From the NCBI RefSeq assembly GCF_047600445.1, contig NZ_JASGKT010000002.1, positions 372,001 through 436,000 of the forward strand: 64,000 nucleotides of DNA, in the 5' to 3' direction. The translations under genes were made by a program, and so were the position numbers. Shown here piece by piece: positions 24,328-33,992 of this stretch. The stretch comes from Piscinibacter sp047600445 (GTDB taxonomy: Bacteria; Pseudomonadota; Gammaproteobacteria; Burkholderiales; Burkholderiaceae_C). Position 1 is the stretch's first letter. The number at the start of each line of letters is the position of its first letter. Below the pieces are notes generated by a model. The model was not told the origin of the DNA and searched no databases. It was given only the letters and a program-made list of their open reading frames with translations.

Positions 24328-25484
24328 GGCACCGTCTCGCGGGTCTCGTGCTGGCGCTGGCCGCCGCGGCGGCGGGCGTCGTGGCCGGCTGCGGCGGCGG
24401 CGTCGGCGTCGGGGGCACCGGCTCCTACGTGGCCGCGCCGATCGAAGGTTTCGGCTCCATCTTCGTCGGCGGCATCGAATACGACGACAGCGCGGCCGCG
24501 GTGTTCGACGACGATGGCGCGCCCGCCGCGCGCGAGCGCCTGCAGCTCGGCATGCGCGTCGCGGTCGACGGCGGCGAGATCGGCGGCAGCGACGGCGCGC
24601 CGGTGGCGCGCGCGCAGCGCATCCGCATCCTCACCACCATCGCCGGCCCGTCCGCGGCGGTCGACGCGGCCGCCGGCACGCTGGAGGTGTTCGGCCAGCA
24701 GGTGGCCGTCGATGCCTACACCGTCTTCGACGCCGGCTTGCCCGACGGGCTGGCCAGCGTGGCCGCGGGCGACGTGCTGGAGGTGCATGCCAGCCACGAC
24801 GCCGCGGCGAAGCGCTATGTCGCCTCGCGCATCGCGCCGCGCGGCGGCGCGCCCGGTGCCTACCGCGTGCGCGGGCCGGTGCAGGACCTGGACAGCGCCG
24901 CGCGGCGCTTTCGCGTCGGCGCCGCGCTGTTCGCCTACGAAGGCGCGCAGCCGCTGCTGGCCGAGGGCGCCTGGCTCAGCGTGCAGGCGCGCACGCAGGG
25001 CGCGGCGGGGCGCTGGATGGCCAGCGCGGTGTCGGCTGGCACGCATGCGCTGCCCGATGCCGGTCGCGTCAAGCTGCGCGGCACGATCACACGCTACCGC
25101 TCCGACGCCGATTTCGACCTCGATGGCCAGCGCGTCGACGCGCGCGGCGCGGCCTTCGACGGCCGCCCGGGCGAACTGGCGCCGGGTCGGGCGCTGGCGG
25201 TCGAGGGCCGCGCCGTCGACGGCGTGCTGCTGGCGAGCCGGCTGCGGCTCGACGAGCGCGGCAGCCCGCAGGGCCATCTCACGCTGCATGGCCGCATCGC
25301 CGCGCTCGACACGGCCCGGCAGACCTTCTCGGTGCGCGGTGCCCGGGTGTCCTACGCCGGCCCCGGCGTGCAGTTCGAGCGCGGCGGCGTCGCCGACCTC
25401 GCCGACGGCCGCGCGGTGACGGTGCGCGCCGTCTCCACCGGCCACGGGCCGCTGCTGGAGGCGCGGCGCATCAGCTTCGACTGA
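24324..25484 (+). CDS. DUF5666-domain lipoprotein
   Basis: A 386-residue exported protein. The signal peptide ends in a lipobox (VVAGC, Cys about residue 23) followed by a Gly-rich linker and IEGFGSIFVGGIEYD, the start of the first DUF5666 unit. Four or five beta-rich repeats of about 70 residues follow, each with a LRGTITRY / VRGPVQDLD / LHGRIAALD-type strand, consistent with tandem OB-like DUF5666 modules. It is probably outer-membrane attached, facing the periplasm. It is coupled to the DUF6502 gene. Role unknown. Confidence 0.75.
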   Translation: MRHRLAGLVLALAAAAAGVVAGCGGGVGVGGTGSYVAAPIEGFGSIFVGGIEYDDSAAAVFDDDGAPAARERLQLGMRVAVDGGEIGGSDGAPVARAQRIRILTTIAGPSAAVDAAAGTLEVFGQQVAVDAYTVFDAGLPDGLASVAAGDVLEVHASHDAAAKRYVASRIAPRGGAPGAYRVRGPVQDLDSAARRFRVGAALFAYEGAQPLLAEGAWLSVQARTQGAAGRWMASAVSAGTHALPDAGRVKLRGTITRYRSDADFDLDGQRVDARGAAFDGRPGELAPGRALAVEGRAVDGVLLASRLRLDERGSPQGHLTLHGRIAALDTARQTFSVRGARVSYAGPGVQFERGGVADLADGRAVTVRAVSTGHGPLLEARRISFD

Positions 25485-25505
25485 CGGCCCGCGCGCCGCG
25501 CGCGT

Positions 25506-26924
25506 TCAGCCCAGCCGCGCCCGGTGCCGCGCCACCTGCGCGCGCACCTGCGCCGGCGCGGTGCCGCCCAGCGCCTGGCGCGCGTCCAGCGAGCCGCGCA
25601 GCGTGAGCACCTCGAACACATCCTCGGCGATTGCCGGGTGGAAGCCCTGCAGCGTGGCCAGCGGCAGCTCGGCCAGGTCCACGCCCTGCGTGATCGCCAC
25701 CTTCACCGCGTGCGCCACCGCCTCGTGCGCGTCGCGGAAGGGCAGGCCCTTCTTGACGAGGTAGTCGGCGAGATCCGTCGCGGTGGCGTAGCCGCGCCGC
25801 GCGGCGCGTTCCATCGCCTCGGGCTTGACCGTGATGCCGCCCACCAGCTCGCAGAAGATGCGCAGCGTGTCGCGCAGCGTGTCGGCGGTGTCGAACAGCG
25901 GCTCCTTGTCTTCCTGGTTGTCCTTGTTGTAGGCCAGCGGCTGGCCCTTCATCAGCGTCAGCAGCCCCATCAGGTGGCCGACCACGCGCCCGGTCTTGCC
26001 GCGCGCCAGTTCGGGCACGTCGGGGTTCTTCTTCTGCGGCATGATCGACGAGCCGGTGCAGAAGCGGTCGGCCAGGTCGATGAAGCCGAAGTTCTGGCTC
26101 ATCCACAGCACCAGCTCCTCGCTGAAGCGGCTGACGTGGATCATCGTGAGCGACGCGGCGGCGCTGAACTCGATCGCGAAGTCGCGGTCGCTCACCGCGT
26201 CGAGGCTGTTCTGGCACACGCTGGGCCTGCCGGCGTCGTCCACCATGCCCAGCGTCCTCGCGACGCGCTCGCGGTCCAGCGGATAGCTGGTGCCGGCCAG
26301 CGCGGCGCTGCCCAGCGGCAGGCGGTTGGTGCGCCGGCGTACGTCGGCGAAACGCTCGGCGTCGCGCGCGAACATCTCGACGTAGGCCAGCAGGTGGTGG
26401 CCGAAGCTCACCGGCTGCGCCACCTGCAGGTGCGTGAAGCCGGGCAGGATCACCTCGGCGTTGGCGTCGGCCAGCCCGACCAGCGCGCGTTGCAGCTCGA
26501 TGAGCAGCGTCGAGAGACCGTCGATCTCGTCGCGCAGCCACAGCCGCACGTCGGTGGCCACCTGGTCGTTGCGCGAGCGCCCGGTGTGCAGCCGCTTGCC
26601 GGCGTCGCCGACGAGCTGCGTCAGGCGTGCCTCGATGTTCAGGTGCACGTCTTCCAGCGCCAGCTTCCACTCGAAGCGGCCGGATTCGATCTCGGCCGTG
26701 ATCTGCGCCATGCCGCGGCGGATGTCGGCCAGGTCGCCCGCGCCGATCACGCCCTGCGCGGCCAGCATCTCGGCGTGCGCCAGGCTGCCGGCGATGTCGG
26801 CCTTCCACAGCCGCCGGTCGAAACCGACGCTGGCGGTGTAGCGCTGCACCAGCTCGCTCATCGGCTCGGAGAACAGCGCCGACCAGGCCTGGGATTTCTT
26901 GTCGAGTTGGTTGGAGGAGGACAT
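25506..26924 (-). CDS. argH: Argininosuccinate lyase
   Basis: A 472-residue ArgH of the fumarase superfamily: AGSLAHAEML, THLQVAQPVSFGHHLLAY with the catalytic His region, and the signature GSSIMPQKKNPD (about residues 290-302) whose Ser is the general base. It splits argininosuccinate into arginine and fumarate, the last step of arginine synthesis. Start at 26924, the first Met that gives the family N-terminus; the Shine-Dalgarno sequence is weak. It stands alone, convergent with the DUF5666 gene and divergent from the sensor kinase gene. Confidence 0.97.
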   Translation of the reverse strand: MSSSNQLDKKSQAWSALFSEPMSELVQRYTASVGFDRRLWKADIAGSLAHAEMLAAQGVIGAGDLADIRRGMAQITAEIESGRFEWKLALEDVHLNIEARLTQLVGDAGKRLHTGRSRNDQVATDVRLWLRDEIDGLSTLLIELQRALVGLADANAEVILPGFTHLQVAQPVSFGHHLLAYVEMFARDAERFADVRRRTNRLPLGSAALAGTSYPLDRERVARTLGMVDDAGRPSVCQNSLDAVSDRDFAIEFSAAASLTMIHVSRFSEELVLWMSQNFGFIDLADRFCTGSSIMPQKKNPDVPELARGKTGRVVGHLMGLLTLMKGQPLAYNKDNQEDKEPLFDTADTLRDTLRIFCELVGGITVKPEAMERAARRGYATATDLADYLVKKGLPFRDAHEAVAHAVKVAITQGVDLAELPLATLQGFHPAIAEDVFEVLTLRGSLDARQALGGTAPAQVRAQVARHRARLG

Positions 26925-27036
26925 GGCGGTGCGGCAGGCGCAACAAGGCGTGAACAGGGGAGGCGCGCGCAAGCGAATCGGCGCCGCGTTTGGCGACAAT
27001 CAGCGCTGCGCCGCGATTCTATTCGGCGCCCCTCCC

Positions 27037-28134
27037 ATGCCCACCGAACCCAGCGCCCTGACCGCCCCGTCGTCACCCGCCGATGCGCGCAGCACCGGCT
27101 TCGGCAGCACGCTGCTGGACACGCTGATGCCCGGCGAGGGCGGCGCGGCGCGGCGCGCGCCGGCCTCGGTGTTCGACGTCTGCCATGCCGGCGTGGTGCT
27201 GCGCGCGCTGCTGGTGGTGGAGGCGGCGGTCGGGCTGGCCACGCTGTTCGTCGCCGCCGATTTCGAGGCCTGGTCGCTGCGCTTCGCCTCCGCCTCGGCG
27301 GTGGCGGTGCCGGCGCTGCTGATCTGGCTGAGCGCGGCCTGCCTGCTCAAGCGCCCGCTGGGCGTGCTGGTGCCCTGGCTGCGCTGGACGGTCGCCATGG
27401 CGATGGGCGCGCTGGCGGCGCTGCTGCCGGCGCTGCTGGTGCAGTCGCTGGGCCTGGACATGCTGGGCGCGCACCCGCTGCTGGGCCCGCTGGCGGCCGG
27501 CGCGGCCGGCGCCGCGGCGGTCTACGGCTGGCTGCAACTGCGCGCGCGCGCGCTGCTGCCGGCCGACACCACCGCGCGGCTGGCGGAGCTGCAATCGCGC
27601 ATCCGCCCGCACTTCCTGTTCAACACGCTGAACACCGCGCTGGCGCTGGTGCGCGTCGACCCGGCGCGCGCCGAGGGCGTGCTGGAAGACCTGGCCGAAC
27701 TGTTCCGCGTGGCGCTCACCGACATCGGCGAATCGGTCTCGCTGGCCGAGGAGGTGGAACTGGCGCGCCGCTACCTCGCGATCGAGCAGGTGCGCTTCGG
27801 CTCGCGGCTGAACATCGTGTGGGAGCTCGACGAGGCGGCGGGCCAGGCGCGCGTGCCGCCGCTGCTGCTGCAACCGCTGGTGGAGAACGCGGTGCGCCAC
27901 GGCGTGGAGCCCGCCGCCGAGGGCGGCACGGTGCGCATCCGCACGCGCGTGAAGATGGGCCGCGCGCAGGTGGTGATCGCCAACACCGTGCCGGCCACGC
28001 CCTCGCAGCCCGGCAGCGGCATGGCCTTGAAGAACGTGCGCGAGCGGCTGCACCTGATGCACGACATGGCGGCGCAGTTCGAGGCGCGGCGGGTCGAGGG
28101 GGCGTTCCGCGTGCAACTGGTCGTGCCGCTATGA
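27037..28134 (+). CDS. LytS/AlgZ-family sensor histidine kinase
   Basis: A 365-residue membrane kinase. Four hydrophobic helices occupy about residues 50-165; the cytoplasmic part has the His_kinase-family phospho-acceptor R190-P-H192-F-L-F-N in SRIRPHFLFNTLNTAL and an ATPase region with PLVENAVRHGVE and GSGMALKNVRERL. It phosphorylates the LytTR response regulator whose ATG overlaps its stop. The stimulus is unknown; the Pseudomonas relatives FimS/AlgZ control alginate and pili. Start chosen at 27037, giving a cytoplasmic N-terminus of about 45 residues. Confidence 0.9.
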   Translation: MPTEPSALTAPSSPADARSTGFGSTLLDTLMPGEGGAARRAPASVFDVCHAGVVLRALLVVEAAVGLATLFVAADFEAWSLRFASASAVAVPALLIWLSAACLLKRPLGVLVPWLRWTVAMAMGALAALLPALLVQSLGLDMLGAHPLLGPLAAGAAGAAAVYGWLQLRARALLPADTTARLAELQSRIRPHFLFNTLNTALALVRVDPARAEGVLEDLAELFRVALTDIGESVSLAEEVELARRYLAIEQVRFGSRLNIVWELDEAAGQARVPPLLLQPLVENAVRHGVEPAAEGGTVRIRTRVKMGRAQVVIANTVPATPSQPGSGMALKNVRERLHLMHDMAAQFEARRVEGAFRVQLVVPL

Positions 28135-28904
28135 GCGAGGTGCTGCGCGTGCTGATCGTCGACGACGAGGAACTCGCGCGGCTGCGCCTGCGCACGCTGG
28201 TCGGCGACTGCCGCGACGTGCCGGCCGGCGTGGTCGGCGAAGCGGCCAACGCGGTGCAGGCGGCCGACTTCATCGCCGCGCACGGCTGCGACCTGGTGCT
28301 GCTCGACGTGCACATGCCGGGCCTGGACGGCATGCAGTTCGCGCAGCGGCTGCGCGCGCAGGGCGAGGCGCCGGCGATCGTGTTCGTCACCGCGCACGCC
28401 GAGCACGCCTTGCAGGCCTTCGAGCTGGAGGCGGTGGACTACCTCACCAAGCCGGTCAAGCGCGAGCGCCTGCAGGCGGCCTTGCAGCGTGTCGCGCAGC
28501 GTTTGCAGCGGCCGGGCGGCGCGGCGGCGCCGGCGGGCAGCGACGACGTGCTGGTCGTCAGCGACCGCGGCCGCGTGATGCGCGTGCCGGTGGCCGAGGT
28601 GCTGTACCTGAAGGCCGAGCTGAAGTACGTGACGCTGCGCACGGCCTCGCACAGCCACGTGCTCGACGACTCGCTGGCCGAGCTGGAATCGCGCCTCGGC
28701 GAACGCTTCCTGCGCGTGCACCGCAACGCGCTGGTGGCGCGCGCCGCGGTGCGCGCGCTGGAGCGCCGCATGCTCGCCGGCGAAGGCGACGACGAAGGCG
28801 GCGAGGGCTGGGCGGTGCGCGTGGCGCCGGTGGACGAATGGCTGGCCGTGTCGCGCCGCCAGCTCGCCGCGGTGCGCGAGGCGCTGGTGGCGGCGGGGCG
28901 TTGA
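28131..28904 (+). CDS. LytTR-family response regulator (AlgR-like)
   Basis: A 257-residue regulator: receiver domain with D11, D12, phospho-acceptor D59 (VLLDVHMPG), a Thr at FVTAHAEH and Lys at YLTKPVKRE, then a LytTR DNA-binding domain from about residue 145 (VLYLKAELKYVTLRTASHSHVLDDSLAELESRLGERFLRVHRNALVA). It is coupled to the LytS-type kinase by a 4-nt overlap. The layout matches AlgZ/AlgR of gammaproteobacteria, often next to argH and hemC as here. Confidence 0.92.
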   Translation: MSEVLRVLIVDDEELARLRLRTLVGDCRDVPAGVVGEAANAVQAADFIAAHGCDLVLLDVHMPGLDGMQFAQRLRAQGEAPAIVFVTAHAEHALQAFELEAVDYLTKPVKRERLQAALQRVAQRLQRPGGAAAPAGSDDVLVVSDRGRVMRVPVAEVLYLKAELKYVTLRTASHSHVLDDSLAELESRLGERFLRVHRNALVARAAVRALERRMLAGEGDDEGGEGWAVRVAPVDEWLAVSRRQLAAVREALVAAGR

Positions 28905-28915
28905 GGCGCACGGGC

Positions 28916-30121
28916 ATGAAGCTGCACCGCATCTGGTTCGACCCGCCGCACCTGCGCTGGGGCCGCGTGCTGTGGACGGTGGCGATCGCCACCGCGCTGC
29001 TGGCGCTGTGGCTGGCGCAGCGGCGCGGCCTGTTCGACGAGCCGCCGCCGCAGCACGCCGCGCCGCCGGCCTCGCCGGTGGCGAGCGTCGTCGCGATGGC
29101 GTCGCGGCGCGCGGCGTCGGCGCCGATTGCCGCGCCGGCCGTGGCGAAAGCCTCGGCACCGGCCGCGGCGGCTTCGTCTGTCGAGATCGTCTGCGGGCTG
29201 GGCGAGGTGAGTTTCGATCCGAACGACCAGAAGCAGGCCGAGCGCGCTGCCCGGGAAGCGCTCGACAAACTGGAGGCGCACCGCCAGCGCGTGCTGCCCG
29301 GCTGGCTGGAAGAGATGAAGTCGAGCACCGACGAACAGGTGCAGGCCGGTGCGTGGTTTCTCGAAACGCAGCGTGAGTGGGTCCAGCGCTTCGAAGCAGG
29401 CAAAGGCAGCGCGCCGCTCGAAAGCCTCGACGAATTGGCCCGCCTTGCGGAGCGCTCGCGCGACCCGTTGCCCTATGCGCTGGCTTTTCAGGCCTGCGAG
29501 ATGTTCCGCGATCGAGTCGCTGCGCCGGCGTGCGCTGCGTTGCGCGTCGAATCCTGGGCCGAGCGCGATCCCTCCAACGCGTTCGTGTGGATCAGCGCGG
29601 CGGGCCAGCAGGGGTTGGACCCTGCCCGGCGCAGTCAGTATGTCGAACGAGCGCTTGCCGCCGAGTCGATGCGCGGCAACTGGGGCGCGATGCACCGCGT
29701 GCTGGCCAAGGCGGCGCCGCCCAGCGAAGCCCCGCTCGACCGCAGCGTGCGATTCTTCGAGGGCGCGGCGGCCGATGCCTTCGTCGGCGAACTGCAGGTG
29801 GTGAACGCCCACTGTGGCGACGCCGCGTTGCGCCAGGGCGAGCGGCGCCAGCAGTGTGAACGCCTTGCCGCTTTCCTGGCGGACAAGGGAGACTCCGTAC
29901 TGAGCATCACCGTCGGCACCGGCATCGGCCGCCGGCTCGGCTGGTCGGAGGACCGGCTCGCACGCTACCAGCGTGAAAGGGAGGCACTCACGGACTTGCT
30001 GCCCCCCGAGATTGCTTCCTCTGGTTGCGACGGCCTCGCCCGCGCCGAGGCCTATTTCGCCGACGTCGCCAAGTACGGCGAACTCGGCGCGCTGCGCCGC
30101 CGCCGGCAAGCCGCCCGCTGA
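28916..30121 (+). CDS. Unknown single-pass membrane protein
   Basis: A 401-residue protein with one N-terminal membrane helix (about residues 18-36), an Ala/Pro-rich linker to about residue 85, and a helical, probably periplasmic, domain with several Cys (CGLGEV, AFQACEMF, APACAAL, NAHCGD, QQCERL, SSGCDGL) that may form disulfides. I recognise no family. It starts 11 nt after the response regulator stop and may belong to that operon. Its G+C and codon use are somewhat less extreme than its neighbours from about 29180 onward. Confidence 0.6.
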   Translation: MKLHRIWFDPPHLRWGRVLWTVAIATALLALWLAQRRGLFDEPPPQHAAPPASPVASVVAMASRRAASAPIAAPAVAKASAPAAAASSVEIVCGLGEVSFDPNDQKQAERAAREALDKLEAHRQRVLPGWLEEMKSSTDEQVQAGAWFLETQREWVQRFEAGKGSAPLESLDELARLAERSRDPLPYALAFQACEMFRDRVAAPACAALRVESWAERDPSNAFVWISAAGQQGLDPARRSQYVERALAAESMRGNWGAMHRVLAKAAPPSEAPLDRSVRFFEGAAADAFVGELQVVNAHCGDAALRQGERRQQCERLAAFLADKGDSVLSITVGTGIGRRLGWSEDRLARYQREREALTDLLPPEIASSGCDGLARAEAYFADVAKYGELGALRRRRQAAR

Positions 30122-30125
30122 CCCC

Positions 30126-32945
30126 TCAGCCGGTATTGCGCAGCCCCGCCGCCACCCCGTTGATCGACAGGTGGATGCCGCGCTTGACGCGGTCCATGCC
30201 AGGGTCGTCGTCGCGTCCGGCGCGGTAGCGGCGCATCAGCTCGACCTGCAGGTGGTTCAGCGGGTCGAGGTAGGGGAAGCGGTGCTCGATCGAGCGCGCC
30301 AGCGAGGGGTTGGCCGCCAGCCGGTCGCGCTCGCCGGTGATCAGCGCCAGCGCGTCCTGGGTGCGCTGCCACTCGGCGCGCACCAGCCCGAAGATGCGCT
30401 TGCCCAGGCGCTTGTCTTCCACCAGCTCGACGTAGCGCGCCGCGATGCCCAGGTCGCTCTTGGCCAGCACCATGTCGAGGTTGGACAGCAGCGTGCGGAA
30501 GAACGGCCACTGCCTGTGCATCTTCTGCAGCAGCGCGAGCCGCTCCCGGCGCGCCTTCGCGTCCGTGCCCAGAAACGCCTCGATCGCCGAGCCGAAGCCG
30601 CACCAGCCCGGCAGCGCCACGCGGCACTGGCCCCAACTGAAGCCCCAGGGGATCGCGCGCAGGTCCTCGATCGCGCGGGTGGCCTTGCGCGAGGCCGGCC
30701 GCGAGCCGATGTTGAGGTCGGCGATCTCGCGGATCGGCGTCGCGCTGAAGAAGTAGTCGGTGAAGCCGGGCGTCTCGTACACCAGCTTGCGGTAGGCGGC
30801 GTAGCTCGCCGCGCTGATCGTGTCGGCCGCGTCGAGAAAGGCCTTGGGCGCGCTCTTGGTCGGGTGCAGCAGCGTGGCCTCCAGCGTGGCGGCCACCAGC
30901 GTCTCGAGGTTGCGCAGGCCGATCTCGGGGTGGGCGTACTTCGAGGCGATCACCTCGCCCTGCTCGGTCAGGCGGATCTGGCCGTTCACCGTGCCCGGCG
31001 GCTGCGCCAGGATGGCCTGGTAGCTCGGGCCGCCGCCGCGCCCCACCGTGCCGCCGCGGCCGTGGAACAGGCGCAGCGTGATGCCGTGCGCGCGCTGCAG
31101 TTCCTCGAACAGCGCCACCAGCGCGATCTCGGCGCGGTACAGCTCCCAGTTGCTGGTGAAGGTGCCGCCGTCCTTGTTGCTGTCGCTGTAGCCGAGCATC
31201 ACGTCCTGCTCGGCGCCCGAGGCCTTCACCATCGCGGCCACGCCGGGCAGCGCGTAGAAGGCGCGCATGATGGGCTCGGCATTGCGCAGGTCTCCGATGG
31301 TCTCGAACAGCGGCACGACGATCAGGTCGCTCACCGCGCCGCGAGGCGCGGACTCCTGCCCTTCGCCGTCGTTCGGCTCGCCGCGCAGCAGGCCGGTTTC
31401 CTTCAGCAGCAGCAGCACTTCGAGCAGGTCGCTCACGTCTTCGGTGTGCGAGATGATGTAGTGGCGTATCGCCTCGCGGCCGAAGCGCTGGTGCATGCGC
31501 GCGGCGGTCTCGAAGATCGCCAGCTCGCTTTGCGCATGCTCGCTGTAGCGCGCCGCGCGCACGCGCAGCGGCCGCGCGTCGTTCAGCAGGCGCAGCAGCA
31601 GGTCGCGCCGCGCCGCTTCGTCGAGATTCGAATAGCCGGGCTCGATGCGCGCGGTGCGCAGCAGCTCGGCCACCACGGCCTCGTGCTTGTCGGAGCTCTG
31701 GCGCAGGTCGACCGTGGCGAGGTGGAAGCCGAACACCTGCACCGCGCGCATCAGCGGCGCCAGGCGCGGGCCGATCAGCGCCGCGGCGTGGTGCGAGCGC
31801 AGCGAGGCCTCGATCACCTTCAGGTCGGCGAGGAACTCTCCCGCGTTCGGATACGGGTGCTGCGGCGCCACCGCGTGGCGCAGCGCCTCGGTGCCGGTCA
31901 GCTCGTGCAGCGTGGCGGCCAGCCGCGCATAGATGCCGATCAGCGCGCGGCGGTAGGGCTCGTCCTCGCGGTGCGCGTTGTGGTCGGGCGAGCGCTCGGC
32001 CAGCGCCTGCATCGCCGGCGTCACCGGCGCGAGCAGCGCCGACATCGACAGCTCGGCGCCCAGCACGTGCACTTCGGTCAGGTAGTGGCGCAGCACCGTC
32101 TCGCCCTGGCGGCGCAGCGCGAGCTGCAGCGTCGCCGCGCCGACGAAGGGGTTGCCGTCGCGGTCCCCGCCGATCCACTGGCCCATGCGGAAGAAGGGCG
32201 CGATCTCGTGGCCGGGCAGCGCGCGCTCGATCTCGCCGTACAGGCGCGGAATCTGGCGCAGGAAGGTGGCGTGGTAGTAGCTCAGCGCGTTCTCGATCTC
32301 GTCGGCCACGCTGAGCTTGGCGGTGCGCAGCATGCGCGTCTGCCACAACTGCGTGACGCGGGCGCGGATCAGCGCCTCGTTCTCGGCGCGCTCGCGCTCG
32401 CCGCGCAGCTCGTCGCGCGCGCCGATCAGCTCGGCGATCGCGCGCTCGGCGCCGAGGATGCTCTGGCGCTGCACCTCGGTCGGGTGCGCGGTGAGCACCG
32501 GGCTGATGTAGGCGTGGCGCAGCATGCGCACGATCTCGTCGGCGCGGATGTCGGCGGCGGCCAGGCGCTCGAAGCTCATCGCCAGCGAACCCTCCTGCAA
32601 GTGGCCCGCGTGCTCGTGGTGCTCGCGGCGGCGCACGTGGTGGCGGTCTTCGGCGATGTTGGCCAGGTGCGAGAAGTAGCTGAAGGCGCGGATCACGCTG
32701 ACCGTCTGGTCGTTCGACAGGTTCTTCAGCAGCCGGTCGAGCGCGCGGCCGGCCTGCGCGTCGCTCTTCAGGCGATAGGCCACCGAGAGCTGGCGCACGC
32801 GCTCGACCAGGTCGAAGGCCTCCTTGCCCTCCTGCTCGCGGATGGTGTCGCCCAGGATGCGGCCGAGCAGGCGGATGTCCTCCACCAGCGGGCGGTTCTT
32901 GTCGGCGGCATCCGCGGCGGCGGCGCGGCGCGTGGGCTTGTTCAT
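30126..32945 (-). CDS. ppc: Phosphoenolpyruvate carboxylase
   Basis: A 939-residue PEP carboxylase, making oxaloacetate from PEP and bicarbonate. Catalytic marks: VLTAHPTEVQR (active-site His, about residue 145), MGQWIGGDRDGNPFV, LGYSDSNKDGG, FHGRGGTVGRGGGP and the invariant C-terminal end LRNTG. Start at 32945 with GGAG 7 nt upstream. It is divergent from hemC across 102 bp. Slightly longer than the E. coli enzyme (883), mainly in loops. Confidence 0.97.
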   Translation of the reverse strand: MNKPTRRAAAADAADKNRPLVEDIRLLGRILGDTIREQEGKEAFDLVERVRQLSVAYRLKSDAQAGRALDRLLKNLSNDQTVSVIRAFSYFSHLANIAEDRHHVRRREHHEHAGHLQEGSLAMSFERLAAADIRADEIVRMLRHAYISPVLTAHPTEVQRQSILGAERAIAELIGARDELRGERERAENEALIRARVTQLWQTRMLRTAKLSVADEIENALSYYHATFLRQIPRLYGEIERALPGHEIAPFFRMGQWIGGDRDGNPFVGAATLQLALRRQGETVLRHYLTEVHVLGAELSMSALLAPVTPAMQALAERSPDHNAHREDEPYRRALIGIYARLAATLHELTGTEALRHAVAPQHPYPNAGEFLADLKVIEASLRSHHAAALIGPRLAPLMRAVQVFGFHLATVDLRQSSDKHEAVVAELLRTARIEPGYSNLDEAARRDLLLRLLNDARPLRVRAARYSEHAQSELAIFETAARMHQRFGREAIRHYIISHTEDVSDLLEVLLLLKETGLLRGEPNDGEGQESAPRGAVSDLIVVPLFETIGDLRNAEPIMRAFYALPGVAAMVKASGAEQDVMLGYSDSNKDGGTFTSNWELYRAEIALVALFEELQRAHGITLRLFHGRGGTVGRGGGPSYQAILAQPPGTVNGQIRLTEQGEVIASKYAHPEIGLRNLETLVAATLEATLLHPTKSAPKAFLDAADTISAASYAAYRKLVYETPGFTDYFFSATPIREIADLNIGSRPASRKATRAIEDLRAIPWGFSWGQCRVALPGWCGFGSAIEAFLGTDAKARRERLALLQKMHRQWPFFRTLLSNLDMVLAKSDLGIAARYVELVEDKRLGKRIFGLVRAEWQRTQDALALITGERDRLAANPSLARSIEHRFPYLDPLNHLQVELMRRYRAGRDDDPGMDRVKRGIHLSINGVAAGLRNTG

Positions 32946-33047
32946 CGAACTTCTCCGGCTTCGTAACTCGGTTACGCCGGACGATGCTAGCAGCCGCGCC
33001 CCGGCGCGCGGCGCGGACGCAAGACGCGCGCCTGCTAGCATCCCGGC

Positions 33048-33977
33048 ATGGCCGCAAGCATCGTCATCGCCACCCGTGAAAGCCGTCTCGCGCTGTGGCA
33101 GGCCGAGCATGTGCGCGATCTGCTCGCGCAGCGCTTCGGCGCGCAGGTCGAGCTGCTGGGCATGACCACGCGCGGCGACCAGATCCTCGACCGCACGCTG
33201 TCCAAGGTCGGCGGCAAGGGCTTGTTCGTCAAGGAGCTGGAGACCGCGCTCGAAGAAGGGCGCGCCCACCTCGCGGTGCACTCGCTGAAGGACGTGCCGA
33301 TGGACCTGCCCGAAGGCTTCGCGCTCGCCGCGGTGCTGGAGCGCGAGGATCCGCGCGACGCCTTCGTCTCGCCGCGTTACGAGCGCCTGGCCGATCTGCC
33401 GCATGGCGCCAAGGTCGGCACCTCGTCGCTGCGCCGCTGGGTGCAGCTCGGCGCGCTGCGCCCCGATCTGGTGGTCGAGCCGCTGCGCGGCAACCTCGAC
33501 ACGCGGCTGCGCAAGCTCGACGAGGGCCAGTACGACGCCATCGTGCTGGCCGCCGCGGGGCTCAAGCGGCTCGGGCTCGCGGCGCGCATCCGCAGCCATT
33601 TCGAGAGCGAGCAGATGCTGCCCTGCGCCGGCCAGGGCGCGCTCGGCATCGAGGTGCGCGCCGACGACGCCGAGCTGCTGCGGCGGCTCGGCACGCTGAC
33701 GCACCGCCCCACCTGGCTGGCGGTGCAGGCCGAGCGCGCGGTGTCGCGCGCGATGGGCGGCAGTTGTTCGATGCCGCTGGCGGTGCATGCCGCGTGGCGC
33801 GGCGACAGGCTGTGGCTGCGCGCCGCGCTCGGCCACCCGGCGCAGCCGCTGGCCGCGCTGCTGCGCGCCGAGGTGGAAGACGCGGTGGCCGACGACACCC
33901 AGGCGCGCGCGCTCGGCGAACGCGCCGCGCAGGCGCTGCACGCGCAGGGCGCGGCCGGCTACCTCGCCGGAACCTGA
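33048..33977 (+). CDS. hemC: Porphobilinogen deaminase (hydroxymethylbilane synthase)
   Basis: A 309-residue HemC: IVIATRESRLALWQAEHV at the N-terminus, LSKVGGKGLFVKELE, AVHSLKDVP and the cofactor-binding C240 in MGGSCSMPLAVHA, which carries the dipyrromethane. It joins four porphobilinogen units. A TAGCAT box at 33036-33041 only 6 nt before the ATG suggests a nearly leaderless mRNA. It is the first gene of hemC-hemD-hemX-hemY. Confidence 0.97.
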   Translation: MAASIVIATRESRLALWQAEHVRDLLAQRFGAQVELLGMTTRGDQILDRTLSKVGGKGLFVKELETALEEGRAHLAVHSLKDVPMDLPEGFALAAVLEREDPRDAFVSPRYERLADLPHGAKVGTSSLRRWVQLGALRPDLVVEPLRGNLDTRLRKLDEGQYDAIVLAAAGLKRLGLAARIRSHFESEQMLPCAGQGALGIEVRADDAELLRRLGTLTHRPTWLAVQAERAVSRAMGGSCSMPLAVHAAWRGDRLWLRAALGHPAQPLAALLRAEVEDAVADDTQARALGERAAQALHAQGAAGYLAGT

Positions 33978-33992
33978 AACCCGCCGCGAGCG

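Noticed and set aside
25524..28904. An 1126-codon plus-strand frame running antisense to argH into the response regulator
   Set aside because: Only the last 257 codons (from 28131) encode a recognised protein; the rest is antisense to argH or out of frame with the kinase gene.
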